Source: Deltaproteobacteria bacterium HGW-Deltaproteobacteria-4 (GTDB lineage: Bacteria; Desulfobacterota; Desulfuromonadia; Desulfuromonadales; UBA2197). From it: DNA of 59,074 nt. The position numbers and the translations under genes are program-made. Below, one piece after another: positions 27,373 through 36,280 of the stretch. The notes below the pieces were generated by a model. It was not told where the DNA came from and searched no databases. It saw only the letters and a list, made by a program, of their open reading frames with translations. The first letter of the stretch is position 1; each line of letters begins with the position of its first letter. The stretch covers positions 1 to 59,074 of the forward strand of contig PHAV01000004.1 of the NCBI GenBank assembly GCA_002841765.1, given 5' to 3'.

Positions 27373-29496
27373 ATGTCCCCGACACAATCGAATCCACAAA
27401 TTTTGGGCCGATCTCTCGAATCACTTCGCGGGGTCGGCCCAACCCTTTTGCAACGACTGCAGCGTCTCGGCCTGCGTACCGTTGACGACCTCCTTTTTAC
27501 TCTCCCCAGTCGTTACGAAGACCGTCGCACCCTGCGCAGCATCGGTCAGCTTCAAGTCGGGGCGCAAGAGATCTTTCGTGCCTGGATCGTTAGCAGCGGC
27601 GAAACTCAGACCGGCAAGGGGCGGCGCTTGTACGAAGTGCTGGTCGGGGATGGCAGCGGTCAACAGGTAGCGCTGCGCTGGTTTCACTATCGCCTGGCTG
27701 CAATGCGCCAGCAGTACCAGGTCGGACGGCATCTCTACGTGATTGGCGAGGTGAAACGCTTTGGACATCTTCGCGAAATCCATCATCCCGAGATCGAGTT
27801 TATCGATGACCCGCAGCAAAAAAGCGATCTTGTCGGCCATATCCTGCCGGTCTATCCGCTCACGGAGGGGTTGACGCAACGGAGTGCTCGCAAACTCTGG
27901 CACAACGCCTGTACTCTTTACGCCCGCGAGGTCAACAGTGCGATTCCTTCGGATATTATTGCTAAACACGCTTTATTGCCCCTCGGACAGGCATTGCAGG
28001 AGGTCCACGCTCCTGACGATGCCAGTAATTTTATCGCCCTGAATGAAGGACGCAGTCCGGCCCGCCGGACATTGGCCTTTGACGAATTCTTTTTTCTCGA
28101 ACTTGGTCTTGCCCTCAAGCGGCAGGGTCTGGCACTGGAAACCGGCATTCCCTTTACCATAACCCATCTTTTTACCAAACCGTTGGCTCAACTCCTCCCC
28201 TATAAACTCACTGCGGCGCAACGGCGGGTTCTTGGTGAAATTCGCGACGACTTGCTCCGACCGCAACCAATGAATCGTTTGCTGCAAGGAGATGTCGGCA
28301 GTGGCAAGACCATTGTCGCCCTGATGACGGCGCTTCTGGCCATTGAAAATGATTGTCAGGTGGCACTTCTTGCGCCGACGGAAATCCTCGCTGAACAGCA
28401 TTATCGTCAGTTTGCTCCATGGATGCAGCAACTCAATCTCTGTTGCGCCCTCTTAACCGGTTCAACCGGGGCGAAGGAGCGGCGGGAGATTATCGCTGCA
28501 ACCCAAAACGGTGCGATTCATCTCCTGGTGGGTACGCATGCCGTTCTGCAGGAAGGGGTCGAGTTTCAGCGTCTTGGCCTCGGTATTGTCGACGAGCAGC
28601 ATCGTTTTGGCGTCCGGCAGCGCAGTCAGTTGCGCCGCAAGGGCGTCTCGCCGCACATTCTGGTCATGACTGCCACACCGATCCCCCGTACTCTCTCTCT
28701 GACCCTTTATGGAGATCTGGCTCTTTCAGTCATCGACGAACTGCCGCCGGGACGGACGCCGATTGTGACGCAGGTCTTTACTGAGGAGGGGAGGGGGCGG
28801 GTATACGAGATGATCCGCCGTGAATTAAGCCGGGGGCGGCAGGCGTATATTGTCTATCCTCTGGTCGAAGAGTCGGAGAAGGTCGATCTCCTTGACGCCG
28901 AGAGCGGGGCAGAGCGCCTGCAGAGGGCAATTTTCCCGGATTTCAAGGTCGGCCTTCTGCACGGACGACTGCGCGGGGAAGAGAAAGAAACGGTCATGAC
29001 CGCTTTTGCTGCCGGAGAGATTCATCTGTTGGTCGCCACGACCGTCATTGAAGTCGGTATCGATGTGCCGAACGCGACGATCATGGTGATTGAACATGCC
29101 GAACGCTTCGGATTGGCACAGCTCCATCAATTACGCGGCCGGGTCGGACGCGGCGCTGCCGAGAGTCATTGCTTTATGTTGAAAGGGAGTCAGTGCGGAC
29201 AGGATGGTGAGGAGCGATTAGCGGTCCTGGCGCGCACCAACGACGGTTTTCAAGTCGCCGAAGCGGATCTCAAGATCCGTGGACCAGGAGAATTTCTCGG
29301 CACCAAACAATCAGGCATCCCCGATCTGCGTGTGGCCGATCTTCTCCGCGACGGCCATATCCTTGAGGAGGCCCGCGCAGCGGCGTTTGCCCTGGCTGAG
29401 CGTCCGGATTTTTTGAGCAGTGATGAGTATGCGATAACCCGGCAGGAATTACGGGGGCGATGGGGAAGTCGTCTGGAATTGGCAGGTATCGGTTAA
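27373..29496 (+). CDS. recG: ATP-dependent DNA helicase RecG
   Basis: RecG reverses stalled replication forks and branch-migrates Holliday junctions. The 707-residue protein is full length. An N-terminal wedge domain starts at LESLRGVGPTLLQRLQRLGL, and the helicase core carries Walker A GDVGSGKT (about 308), DEQHRFGVRQR, MTATPIPRTLSL, TVIEVGIDVPNATIMVIE and the QLRGRVGRG motif VI, ending in ADLKIRGPGEFLGTKQSG. It follows greA and DUF1858 and ends at a terminator shared with the convergent malic enzyme gene. Confidence 0.97.
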   Translation: MSPTQSNPQILGRSLESLRGVGPTLLQRLQRLGLRTVDDLLFTLPSRYEDRRTLRSIGQLQVGAQEIFRAWIVSSGETQTGKGRRLYEVLVGDGSGQQVALRWFHYRLAAMRQQYQVGRHLYVIGEVKRFGHLREIHHPEIEFIDDPQQKSDLVGHILPVYPLTEGLTQRSARKLWHNACTLYAREVNSAIPSDIIAKHALLPLGQALQEVHAPDDASNFIALNEGRSPARRTLAFDEFFFLELGLALKRQGLALETGIPFTITHLFTKPLAQLLPYKLTAAQRRVLGEIRDDLLRPQPMNRLLQGDVGSGKTIVALMTALLAIENDCQVALLAPTEILAEQHYRQFAPWMQQLNLCCALLTGSTGAKERREIIAATQNGAIHLLVGTHAVLQEGVEFQRLGLGIVDEQHRFGVRQRSQLRRKGVSPHILVMTATPIPRTLSLTLYGDLALSVIDELPPGRTPIVTQVFTEEGRGRVYEMIRRELSRGRQAYIVYPLVEESEKVDLLDAESGAERLQRAIFPDFKVGLLHGRLRGEEKETVMTAFAAGEIHLLVATTVIEVGIDVPNATIMVIEHAERFGLAQLHQLRGRVGRGAAESHCFMLKGSQCGQDGEERLAVLARTNDGFQVAEADLKIRGPGEFLGTKQSGIPDLRVADLLRDGHILEEARAAAFALAERPDFLSSDEYAITRQELRGRWGSRLELAGIG

Positions 29497-29534
29497 CAGG
29501 GACGGCGCCCGAAAATTTCGAGCGCCGTCCTTGT
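29496..29534. terminator. Terminator between recG and the malic enzyme gene
   Basis: A 13-bp stem with one G:U pair (29496-29508 with 29522-29534) sits between the convergent stops of recG and the malic enzyme gene. The inner loop can form a further short A/T stem. Confidence 0.75.
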
Positions 29535-29551
29535 GTTATGCACTGCAGAGA

Positions 29552-31816
29552 TTATTTTTCGCGATCCGCTTGTTGGGCGTCAACAACAGCAATGGCCGCC
29601 ATGTTGACAATATCGGCAACGCTGTCGCCGCGTTGCAGGATATGCACCGGTTTATTCATCCCCATGAGAATCGGGCCGACAGCTTCTGCACCACCGAGTT
29701 TATATAGGAGTTTGTAGGAGATATTCCCTGATTGCAGATCCGGGAATATCAGGACGTTAGCATTTCCTTTCAGGTCGGAGAAGGGGAACTGCTTTTCGGT
29801 AATTTCAGGATCCAGGGCGACGTTAGCCTGCATCTCTCCGTCAATGATCAGATCCGGAGCCGCCTCTTTAACCAGTTCTGTCGCGCGGCGGACTCGGTTG
29901 GTTAACGGATGATCGACGCTGCCGAAGTTCGAAAAGGAGAGCATCGCCACTCGCGGTTCCACATCAAAATCGCGCGCCTTTTTGGCAGCGAGGATGGCTG
30001 TTTCGGCGAGTTCTTCTGCAGTCGGCTCGATTGTGACGGTGGTGTCGGCACAAAAGACGACTTCCTTTTTGAAGACCATCATGTAGAGCCCGTGCACCTT
30101 GGAGAGCCCATCCTGTTTACCGATGATCTCCAATGCCGGACGGATGGTGTCGGGATAGTGATGATTGAGACCGGAAAGGAGGGCATCGGCATCCCCCTCC
30201 TGTACCATCATTGACCCGTAGTAGTTACGATTGCGACGAATCAGGCGGCGGGCTTCGGCCAGTGTGACCCCTTTGCGCTTGCGTAAATTAAAGAGATCCT
30301 CGATATAGCGGTCCGTCTGCGCGCTGCTGTTCGGGTTGATAATCTGGACTTCGCCGAGATCCAGTCCCAGACTGTCGATCCTGGTGCGAATCTCGGCTTC
30401 GTCGCCGAGCAGAACCGGGATGGCGATTCCTTCTTCAATAAGGATTTGCGCGGCGCGCAGGATCTTCTCTTCCTCTCCTTCCGGAAAGACAATCCGTTTC
30501 GGATTGGCCTTGGCCTTATTGATGAGCAGACGCATGATTTCCTTCGAGCGCCCCTGCAATGCTTCCAGGCTCTCCAGATAGCGGTTCATATCGGCGATCG
30601 GGCGGCGCGCCACGCCGCTGTTCATCGCTGCCTGTGCTACCGCCGGGGCCACATGCAGCAACACCCGCGGATCGAAAGGTTTGGGGATGAGATATTCACG
30701 GCCGAACTTGATTTCGACATCACCGTAAGCTTTGCGAACCGAGTCAGGGACATCCTGGCGGGCGAGATTGGCGAGGGCCATACAAGCGGCCATCTTCATT
30801 TCATCATTGATGGCGCTGGCATGGGTGTCGAGAGCACCACGGAAGAGGAACGGGAAGCAGAGGACGTTGTTGACCTGATTGTTGTAATCGCTGCGGCCGG
30901 TGCCGATGATGACATCGTCACGCACCGCTTTAGCATCGCTCGGCGTAATCTCGGGATCGGGATTGGCCATGGCAAAGATAACCGGATCGCCGGCCATGCT
31001 TGCCACCATTTCCGGAGTCAGGGCGCCTTTGGCGGAGACCCCGAAAAAGACATCGGCATCGACCATGGCTTCTTCCAGGCTGCGGGCGCTGGTATCGTTG
31101 GCCAAACGTGACTTGTATTCGTTCATTCCGTCGGTACGACCCTTAAAGATAACGCCCTTGGTGTCGCAAACGATCATCTTTTTCGGATCGGCGCCGAGGA
31201 CCAGAGCCATATTGGCACAGGCAATGCCGGCGGCACCCGCACCATTGACGACGATTTTGATCTCGTCTATCTTCTTGCCTGTGATCATCAGAGCGTTGAG
31301 GAGTCCGGCGTTGGCAATGATTGCTGTTCCGTGCTGATCATCATGGAAGACCGGAATATTCATGATCTTTTGAAGCTCTTCCTCGATGTAGAAGCACTCG
31401 GGCCCCTTGATGTCTTCAAGGTTGATACCACCGAAGGTCGGCTCGAGAATTTTAACGGTCCGGATAATTTCGTCTGAATCTTTGGTGTCAAGTTCCAGGT
31501 CGAAGACATCGATATCTGCAAAACGTTTAAAGAGGATTCCCTTGCCCTCCATGACCGGTTTGCCGGCGAGTGCGCCGATGTCACCGAGACCGAGGACGGC
31601 GGTGCCGTTCGAGACGACGGCGACGAGGTTCCCTTTGGCTGTATACTTGTAAGCGTCGGCGGGATTCTTTTCGATTTCAAGGCAGGGTTCAGCGACGCCG
31701 GGGCTGTAAGCGAGGGCAAGGTCAAGACTGGTAGCGCACGGTTTAGTTGCGACCACTTCGATCTTCCCTTTGCGGCCGCTGCTATGATAATCGAGTGCAT
31801 CCTGGCGTTTGGACAT
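29552..31816 (-). CDS. maeB: NADP-type malic enzyme fused to a phosphotransacetylase domain
   Basis: This 754-residue protein (E. coli MaeB: 759) oxidatively decarboxylates malate to pyruvate. The malic domain begins with the SPGVAEPC and [20 protein letters not shown] blocks, followed by the NAD(P) domain ([27 protein letters not shown]). From about residue 420 a phosphotransacetylase-like domain follows ([37 protein letters not shown]), usually regulatory and binding acetyl-CoA. The ATG at 31816 is preferred to 31846 because GAGGAG lies 9 nt upstream. It is divergent from the thioesterase gene across an AT-rich spacer. Confidence 0.95.
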   Translation of the reverse strand: MSKRQDALDYHSSGRKGKIEVVATKPCATSLDLALAYSPGVAEPCLEIEKNPADAYKYTAKGNLVAVVSNGTAVLGLGDIGALAGKPVMEGKGILFKRFADIDVFDLELDTKDSDEIIRTVKILEPTFGGINLEDIKGPECFYIEEELQKIMNIPVFHDDQHGTAIIANAGLLNALMITGKKIDEIKIVVNGAGAAGIACANMALVLGADPKKMIVCDTKGVIFKGRTDGMNEYKSRLANDTSARSLEEAMVDADVFFGVSAKGALTPEMVASMAGDPVIFAMANPDPEITPSDAKAVRDDVIIGTGRSDYNNQVNNVLCFPFLFRGALDTHASAINDEMKMAACMALANLARQDVPDSVRKAYGDVEIKFGREYLIPKPFDPRVLLHVAPAVAQAAMNSGVARRPIADMNRYLESLEALQGRSKEIMRLLINKAKANPKRIVFPEGEEEKILRAAQILIEEGIAIPVLLGDEAEIRTRIDSLGLDLGEVQIINPNSSAQTDRYIEDLFNLRKRKGVTLAEARRLIRRNRNYYGSMMVQEGDADALLSGLNHHYPDTIRPALEIIGKQDGLSKVHGLYMMVFKKEVVFCADTTVTIEPTAEELAETAILAAKKARDFDVEPRVAMLSFSNFGSVDHPLTNRVRRATELVKEAAPDLIIDGEMQANVALDPEITEKQFPFSDLKGNANVLIFPDLQSGNISYKLLYKLGGAEAVGPILMGMNKPVHILQRGDSVADIVNMAAIAVVDAQQADREK

Positions 31817-32001
31817 AATCTTATACTCCTCTTGGGTGTTTACCAAAAATAAAAATCTTCCTCGTTTCTTGCGCTCTTTTCCATGTAAAATCGATGAATC
31901 TTGATTTTATTTTATTTTAGATAAATAAATTTTTTTAAAATTATCTTTGCTTGGCTGCGTTGTCAAGGGAAAAAGATTAGACCTAACGAAAGGCTAAATC
32001 A

Positions 32002-32406
32002 ATGGAAATATTGGACGACAATCATTGTTTTGTTTGCGGCGCATTAAACATGAACGGGCTACGGGTCAGGCCGTTGATCGATGCACCCAACCAGAGTGCC
32101 ACCATGCGTCTCGCTATTCCGCGAGACTTTCAGGGGTGGCAGGGAATTGTTCATGGCGGCATCCTTGCGACGCTCCTTGACGAAACCTGTGCTTATGCTG
32201 CCAAGGGATTGGTGGCTCATGTTGTGACAAGCGAAATGACAGTGCGCTATAAAAAGCCGGTACCTCTTGAAACTGAATTGCTGGTCACGGCCACCGTCGT
32301 CAGTCGCCGCCGTAAAATTATTGAGGTGAAGGGGCAAATTGAAATTGACGGAGAGCTTTACGCTGAAGCCAATGCAAAGATGTTTATTGTCGCGGGAGAA
32401 AGCTAA
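32002..32406 (+). CDS. PaaI-type hotdog thioesterase
   Basis: A 134-residue hotdog-fold protein with the block QGIVHGGILATLLDETCAYAA, where HGG and the following acidic residues form the thioesterase site. The N-terminal HCFVCGALNMNGL with two cysteines is typical of this subgroup. It probably hydrolyses an acyl-CoA; which one is unknown. Its TAA shares a base with the ATG of the next gene, so the two are coupled. The upstream spacer is AT-rich and shared with the malic enzyme gene. Confidence 0.87.
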   Translation: MEILDDNHCFVCGALNMNGLRVRPLIDAPNQSATMRLAIPRDFQGWQGIVHGGILATLLDETCAYAAKGLVAHVVTSEMTVRYKKPVPLETELLVTATVVSRRRKIIEVKGQIEIDGELYAEANAKMFIVAGES

Positions 32407-33245
32407 TGACAACGCGTATCACGATCCTTTGTGAAAACAGTGTCGCCCGACCGGGAGGTCTTATCGCTGAGCACGGTTTTGCGGCTCTAATTGAAACGCC
32501 ACAGGACTCCATACTCTTTGATACCGGCCAGGGCTTCGGACTGCTCAATAATGCCCGCGAGATGAAGCTGGATTTACAGAAGATCTCATCTGTTGTCTTC
32601 AGTCATGGTCATTGTGACCATACCGGTGGTCTGCCGGTGCTCCTTGATCATCTGCAAAGACCGCTGAAGGTTGTAGCGCACCCGGATATTTTCAGTAGCC
32701 GTTACTGGCGGAGCAACTTTGAGCTGCGTCCGATCGGTATGGTGGCGCAACGTGCAGAGCTGGAAGCGCAGGGCGCTTCATTTTCTCTGGGTTGTGACTA
32801 TCAAGCGTTGACGAAGGATCTTTATTGCAGCGGTGAAGTGATACGGCTGACGGATTTTGAGATCGGCGATCCGCACCTGGTAGTTCCGGACAGTCACGGT
32901 GGTTATAGTCCGGATCCGCTCCGTGACGACTTCTCTCTGGCGCTGACCACCAACAAAGGATTGGTTATTCTCCTCGGTTGTGCGCATGCCGGAGTGATCA
33001 ATATTATCGAGCAGTTTCGGGAGAAAAGCGGTGAAGAGAGGATTTGTGCCCTGATCGGCGGCACCCACCTTGGTCCGGCCTCAGAAGAGCAATTTCAGGC
33101 GACCGTGACCAAACTTAAACGGTATCACATTGGCAGGATTGGTTTGTCGCACTGCACTGGATTAAACCGTGGCGCGCAGCTTTTTCAGGAATTTTCCGGA
33201 CGCTCTTTCTTCGCCGCCACCGGGACGGTCCTCGAATTTCCCTGA
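32406..33245 (+). CDS. Metallo-beta-lactamase-fold protein (COG1237-like)
   Basis: A 279-residue hydrolase-fold protein of the type annotated as 7,8-dihydropterin-6-methyl-4-(beta-D-ribofuranosyl)aminobenzene 5'-phosphate synthase (COG1237). Visible: AEHGFAALIE, ILFDTGQ, the metal site FSHGHCDHTGG (H67, H69, D71, H72), LLGCAHAGVINI and IGGTHLG, with GLSHCTG near the end. The name comes from an archaeal pterin pathway and may not apply here. It is coupled to the thioesterase gene and convergent with the small DUF1858 gene. Confidence 0.83.
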   Translation: MTTRITILCENSVARPGGLIAEHGFAALIETPQDSILFDTGQGFGLLNNAREMKLDLQKISSVVFSHGHCDHTGGLPVLLDHLQRPLKVVAHPDIFSSRYWRSNFELRPIGMVAQRAELEAQGASFSLGCDYQALTKDLYCSGEVIRLTDFEIGDPHLVVPDSHGGYSPDPLRDDFSLALTTNKGLVILLGCAHAGVINIIEQFREKSGEERICALIGGTHLGPASEEQFQATVTKLKRYHIGRIGLSHCTGLNRGAQLFQEFSGRSFFAATGTVLEFP

Positions 33246-33324
33246 ACACCGCACTGATCAGTGGCGGACAAGGCTGGGGGTCAGCAATTCCAGACGGATT
33301 CAATGCTGCCCTTTGCTGTAAAGA

Positions 33325-33516
33325 TCACCTCAACACAGAGTTAAGTTCTTTCAGAAGTTGTTCCACATCGACATGGTGCACACCCGCACCGTGTTCCAAG
33401 GCTTCGAAGGAAGCAATCTGGCAACCGACACATTCGAGACCAAAGCGGGTAAAGACCGGAATTGTTTGCGGGTAACGTTGAATGATCTCTTCAATCGTCA
33501 TCTCTTTGCTGATCAT
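33325..33516 (-). CDS. DUF1858 domain protein (second copy)
   Basis: A 63-residue DUF1858 protein: MTIEEIIQRYPQTIPVFTRF then GLECVGCQIASFEALEHGAG, with the conserved CxxC. GGAG lies upstream of the ATG. It follows coaD by 20 bases on the minus strand, downstream of rsmD and coaD. It differs from the copy at 27161-27361 (CVGCQI against CIGCHG). Function unknown. Confidence 0.87.
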   Translation of the reverse strand: MISKEMTIEEIIQRYPQTIPVFTRFGLECVGCQIASFEALEHGAGVHHVDVEQLLKELNSVLR

Positions 33517-33536
33517 GGGCCGGTCTCCTCGGAATC

Positions 33537-34031
33537 TTACGGTAGTTTTTTCGTAAATTTGGCTTCGAGAGCTTCTCGAACCGGTGGCGGGACAAAAGTT
33601 TCGATTGGTCCGTGCAGGGCGGCCACTTCTTTGACGATGGACGAACTGAGATAGCCATACGGAACCGAAGTCATCATGAAGAGAGTTTCCACCTCTTTTT
33701 TGACAGTGTGGTTCATCTGCGCGATCTGAAATTCATACTCAAAGTCGGAGACAGCCCGCAGGCCGCGGAGAATAACGCGCGCATTATTCTCGACAACATA
33801 ATCGACAAGGAGGCCATCAAAGGTGCCGACACGCACCCGCGGGTTGTTCCCGACGACACGCTGAATCATGGCAGTCCGTTCTTCAATGCTGAAGAGGGCC
33901 TGCTTGCCGGAGTTGCGGGCGATGGCGACGATCAGTTCGTCAAAGACTTCAAGGCCGCGATCAATGATGTCGAGGTGACCGTAGGTAATCGGATCAAAGG
34001 ATCCTGGATAGACGGCGATGTGGTGTTTCAT
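33537..34031 (-). CDS. coaD: Phosphopantetheine adenylyltransferase
   Basis: CoaD makes dephospho-CoA from phosphopantetheine and ATP. The 164-residue protein shows the nucleotidyltransferase motif YPGSFDPITYGHLDI (T/HxGH), RGLRAVSDFEYEFQIAQMN and the ATP-binding SSSIVKEVA near the end. Normal length. Its ATG overlaps the rsmD stop by four bases (ATGA), a pairing common in bacteria. coaBC, two steps earlier, lies at 9164-10360. Confidence 0.97.
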   Translation of the reverse strand: MKHHIAVYPGSFDPITYGHLDIIDRGLEVFDELIVAIARNSGKQALFSIEERTAMIQRVVGNNPRVRVGTFDGLLVDYVVENNARVILRGLRAVSDFEYEFQIAQMNHTVKKEVETLFMMTSVPYGYLSSSIVKEVAALHGPIETFVPPPVREALEAKFTKKLP

Positions 34032-34597
34032 GCCGGCGATGTCGTCCTCTCAAAAAAAGTGATGGAACTGACGCCATAATGGCGCTGGTCAGTACGGAGC
34101 AGGGAACCGATCTTTTCGGGGAGAATCTCCCCTTTGGCTGTTTCAACAACGATGATCCCTATGGTGCTGAGCAGTTCAAGGGCGGCAATTTGCATCAATG
34201 TGGCCTGCGCCAGGCCCTGAGCGTAAGGCGGATCGAGAAAGATCAGCTCAAAGGGGCCACTTTTTACCGCAAGCGGCAGCGCTGCCGGGAGTTCGCCACG
34301 CAGAACCCGGGCACTATCCTGCATGCGGCAGCCCTCGATATTGGTCTGGATGATTTTGATCGATTCCGGATGGACCTCCAAAAGAAGAGCGCTTTGAGCG
34401 CCGCGACTCAATGCTTCGAGGGCGAGGGCGCCGGTCCCGGCGAAAAGGTCGAGAACTTTGCATCCCTGCAGGGAACCTAGGCGACTGGTCAGGATGCTGA
34501 AGAGAGCTTCCCGTATCCGATCGGCCGTCGGTCTGACTTGAGCGCCAGCGAATTCGACCAGTTTCTTGCCGCGTGCCCGGCCGCTAATAATTCGCAA
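34028..34597 (-). CDS. rsmD: 16S rRNA (guanine966-N2)-methyltransferase
   Basis: RsmD methylates G966 of 16S rRNA. The 189-residue protein has the N-terminal MRIISGRARGKKL and RPTADRIREALFSIL, SAM motif VLDLFAGTGALALEALSRGA (about 49-68) and the catalytic DPPY in LIFLDPPYAQGL. It is the first gene of the rsmD-coaD-DUF1858 run on the minus strand. Confidence 0.96.
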   Translation of the reverse strand: MRIISGRARGKKLVEFAGAQVRPTADRIREALFSILTSRLGSLQGCKVLDLFAGTGALALEALSRGAQSALLLEVHPESIKIIQTNIEGCRMQDSARVLRGELPAALPLAVKSGPFELIFLDPPYAQGLAQATLMQIAALELLSTIGIIVVETAKGEILPEKIGSLLRTDQRHYGVSSITFFERTTSPA

Positions 34598-34675
34598 TCT
34601 CTGCCCTTTCCAATCTTTTTAAAAGCTTACAAAAATTAACACACCCCCCTGAAGGCGTCAACCGCCGATTCCGGC

Positions 34676-34704
34676 TTGATTCCCCGCCGTGGTAAGGCTA
34701 TAAC
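34676..34704 (+). promoter_or_regulatory. Sigma70-type promoter of the dgt gene
   Basis: TTGATT (34676-34681), an exact 17-nt spacer and TATAAC (34699-34704) lie about 48 bases upstream of the ATG at 34752. Confidence 0.65.
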
Positions 34705-34751
34705 TTTTCGTAGTATCAGCTGATTACGATTGAAGGAGTGCAGTTTTCCTT

Positions 34752-35885
34752 ATGGAAAGACCCGATCTTGCCCCTTACGCAGCCCGCAGCAGTGAAAGTC
34801 TGGGACGGACTCACCCGGAGCTGCTCAAAGATGATCGTCCGGCTTTTGAACGGGATCGCGATCGCATTATCCACTGTGCAGCCTTTCGTCTTCTCGAATA
34901 TAAAACCCAGGTCTTCGTCAATCACGAAGGGGATTATTACCGTACCCGTCTCACCCACTCGCTGGAGGTAGCACAGATCGCCCGTGGTACTGCCCGACGC
35001 CTGCAGTTGAATGAAGATCTTGTCGAGGCGCTGGCTTTGGCACACGATGTCGGCCATACGCCCTTCGGTCATACCGGTGAAGAAACCTTGAATCGTTTGA
35101 TGGTCGATCATGGCGGCTTCGAGCACAATCGTCAGTCGCTGCGGGTTGTCGAGACCCTTGAAGAGCGCTACCCCGCGTTCAACGGGCTCAATCTTTCTTG
35201 GGAAACGCGCGAGGGGATCATCAAGCACTCATCGGAATATGACGGCGGCCGTTCTCCGGAACTGCAGGATTACCACCCGGAATGGCGACCGACCCTTGAG
35301 GCGCAGATTATCGATCTTGCCGATGAAATTGCCTATAATAATCACGATATTGATGACGGCATCAAGGCCGGCCTCATCTGTCCCGCGGAACTTGATGACA
35401 TCACTTTGTGGCGTGAAACCTCGGAAATTGTCGACAGCAAATATCCCGGTTTACAGCAGGAACGTAAAATCTATCAAACCATCAGCCATCTTATCGGCGT
35501 CTTTATCGATGATCTGGTCGCGACGACGCGCACCCGTCTCGCCGATCTCGATATCATCACTCTCGATCAGGTCCGGCGTCAGCCAAAAAATCTCATCTGT
35601 TTCAGCGGTGATCTCCAGAAAAAGAATCGCGAACTCAAACAGTTCCTTTTCCAGCATCTTTACCGCCACCACAAAGTTGAACGGATGAGGATCAAGGCGG
35701 ATCGCTTTTTAACCCAGCTCTTTCAAACTTATTGTCAAAACCCGACCTTGCTGCCGCGCCCATACCAGCAAAAATTCGATCTTTACGGACGGGAGCGGGT
35801 TATCTGCGATTATATCGCCGGCATGACCGATCGGTTTGCTCTCGACGAATATCAGCGCCTTTTTGATCCCTACGAACGCAGCTAA
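34752..35885 (+). CDS. dgt: Deoxyguanosinetriphosphate triphosphohydrolase-like protein
   Basis: A 377-residue HD-domain dNTPase, which cleaves dNTPs to the nucleoside and triphosphate. The N-terminal DRPAFERDRDRIIHCAAFRL then LEYKTQVF, TRLTHSLEVAQIARG and ALAHDVGHTPFGHTGEETL (with the metal-binding HD) are typical, as is NGLNLSWETREGIIKHS later on. The length matches the type-2 (shorter) subfamily. It has its own promoter and a strong terminator, so it is probably transcribed alone. Confidence 0.94.
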   Translation: MERPDLAPYAARSSESLGRTHPELLKDDRPAFERDRDRIIHCAAFRLLEYKTQVFVNHEGDYYRTRLTHSLEVAQIARGTARRLQLNEDLVEALALAHDVGHTPFGHTGEETLNRLMVDHGGFEHNRQSLRVVETLEERYPAFNGLNLSWETREGIIKHSSEYDGGRSPELQDYHPEWRPTLEAQIIDLADEIAYNNHDIDDGIKAGLICPAELDDITLWRETSEIVDSKYPGLQQERKIYQTISHLIGVFIDDLVATTRTRLADLDIITLDQVRRQPKNLICFSGDLQKKNRELKQFLFQHLYRHHKVERMRIKADRFLTQLFQTYCQNPTLLPRPYQQKFDLYGRERVICDYIAGMTDRFALDEYQRLFDPYERS

Positions 35886-35892
35886 AGAAGCG

Positions 35893-35938
35893 ACACAACG
35901 CAAAAGGCCGTCCCTCTGGACGGCCTTTTGCGTTGTGT
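35893..35938. terminator. Bidirectional terminator between dgt and yhbY
   Basis: A perfect 21-bp stem (35893-35913 with 35918-35938) with a CTCT loop and AAAA/TTTT in the middle of the arms, between the convergent stops of the dNTPase gene (35885) and yhbY (35953). Confidence 0.88.
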
Positions 35939-35952
35939 TTTGAAAAAACGAC

Positions 35953-36252
35953 TTATGGCAGGATGATCTTCTTTTCTTCCGCCTCACGATACAGGAGGAA
36001 GGTCTTGCCAAGGATCTGCGCGATTTGCGCGTCACTCTTTTCTGCGAGTTGAGCTGCGACTTCGCGGCGGTCGAGTTCGCACCCTTCCTGAAGTCTGACC
36101 TTGATCAGTTCATGGACTTTAAGTGCCTCGTCAGTGCTACGCAGAACGGCGTCGCTAAGTTCGCCGCGACCGATCATGACGATGGGGTTGAGATGATGTC
36201 CGAGTCCGCGCAAAAAGCGGGCCTGTTTGCCAGTGAGAGCTTTAGTTGCCAT
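35953..36252 (-). CDS. yhbY: Ribosome assembly RNA-binding protein YhbY
   Basis: A 99-residue single CRM-domain protein that binds pre-50S particles. Typical blocks: LTGKQARFLRGLGHHLNPIV, IGRGELSDAVL, HELIKVRLQEGC and IGKTFLLY-like LGKTFLLYRE. The ATG at 36252 is used because the longer frame to 36279 lacks a ribosome site. It lies 28 bases after the bioA stop and before the terminator, so it is most likely the last gene of the biotin operon, an unusual place for a ribosome assembly factor. Confidence 0.93.
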   Translation of the reverse strand: MATKALTGKQARFLRGLGHHLNPIVMIGRGELSDAVLRSTDEALKVHELIKVRLQEGCELDRREVAAQLAEKSDAQIAQILGKTFLLYREAEEKKIILP

Positions 36253-36280
36253 AATATTTGTCTTGTCCTTGGAAAGCATT

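Noticed and set aside
33249-33262. A 12-bp palindrome (CACTGATCAGTG) between the COG1237-like and DUF1858 genes.
   Set aside because: Short, without loop or T run; not convincing as a terminator or operator on its own.
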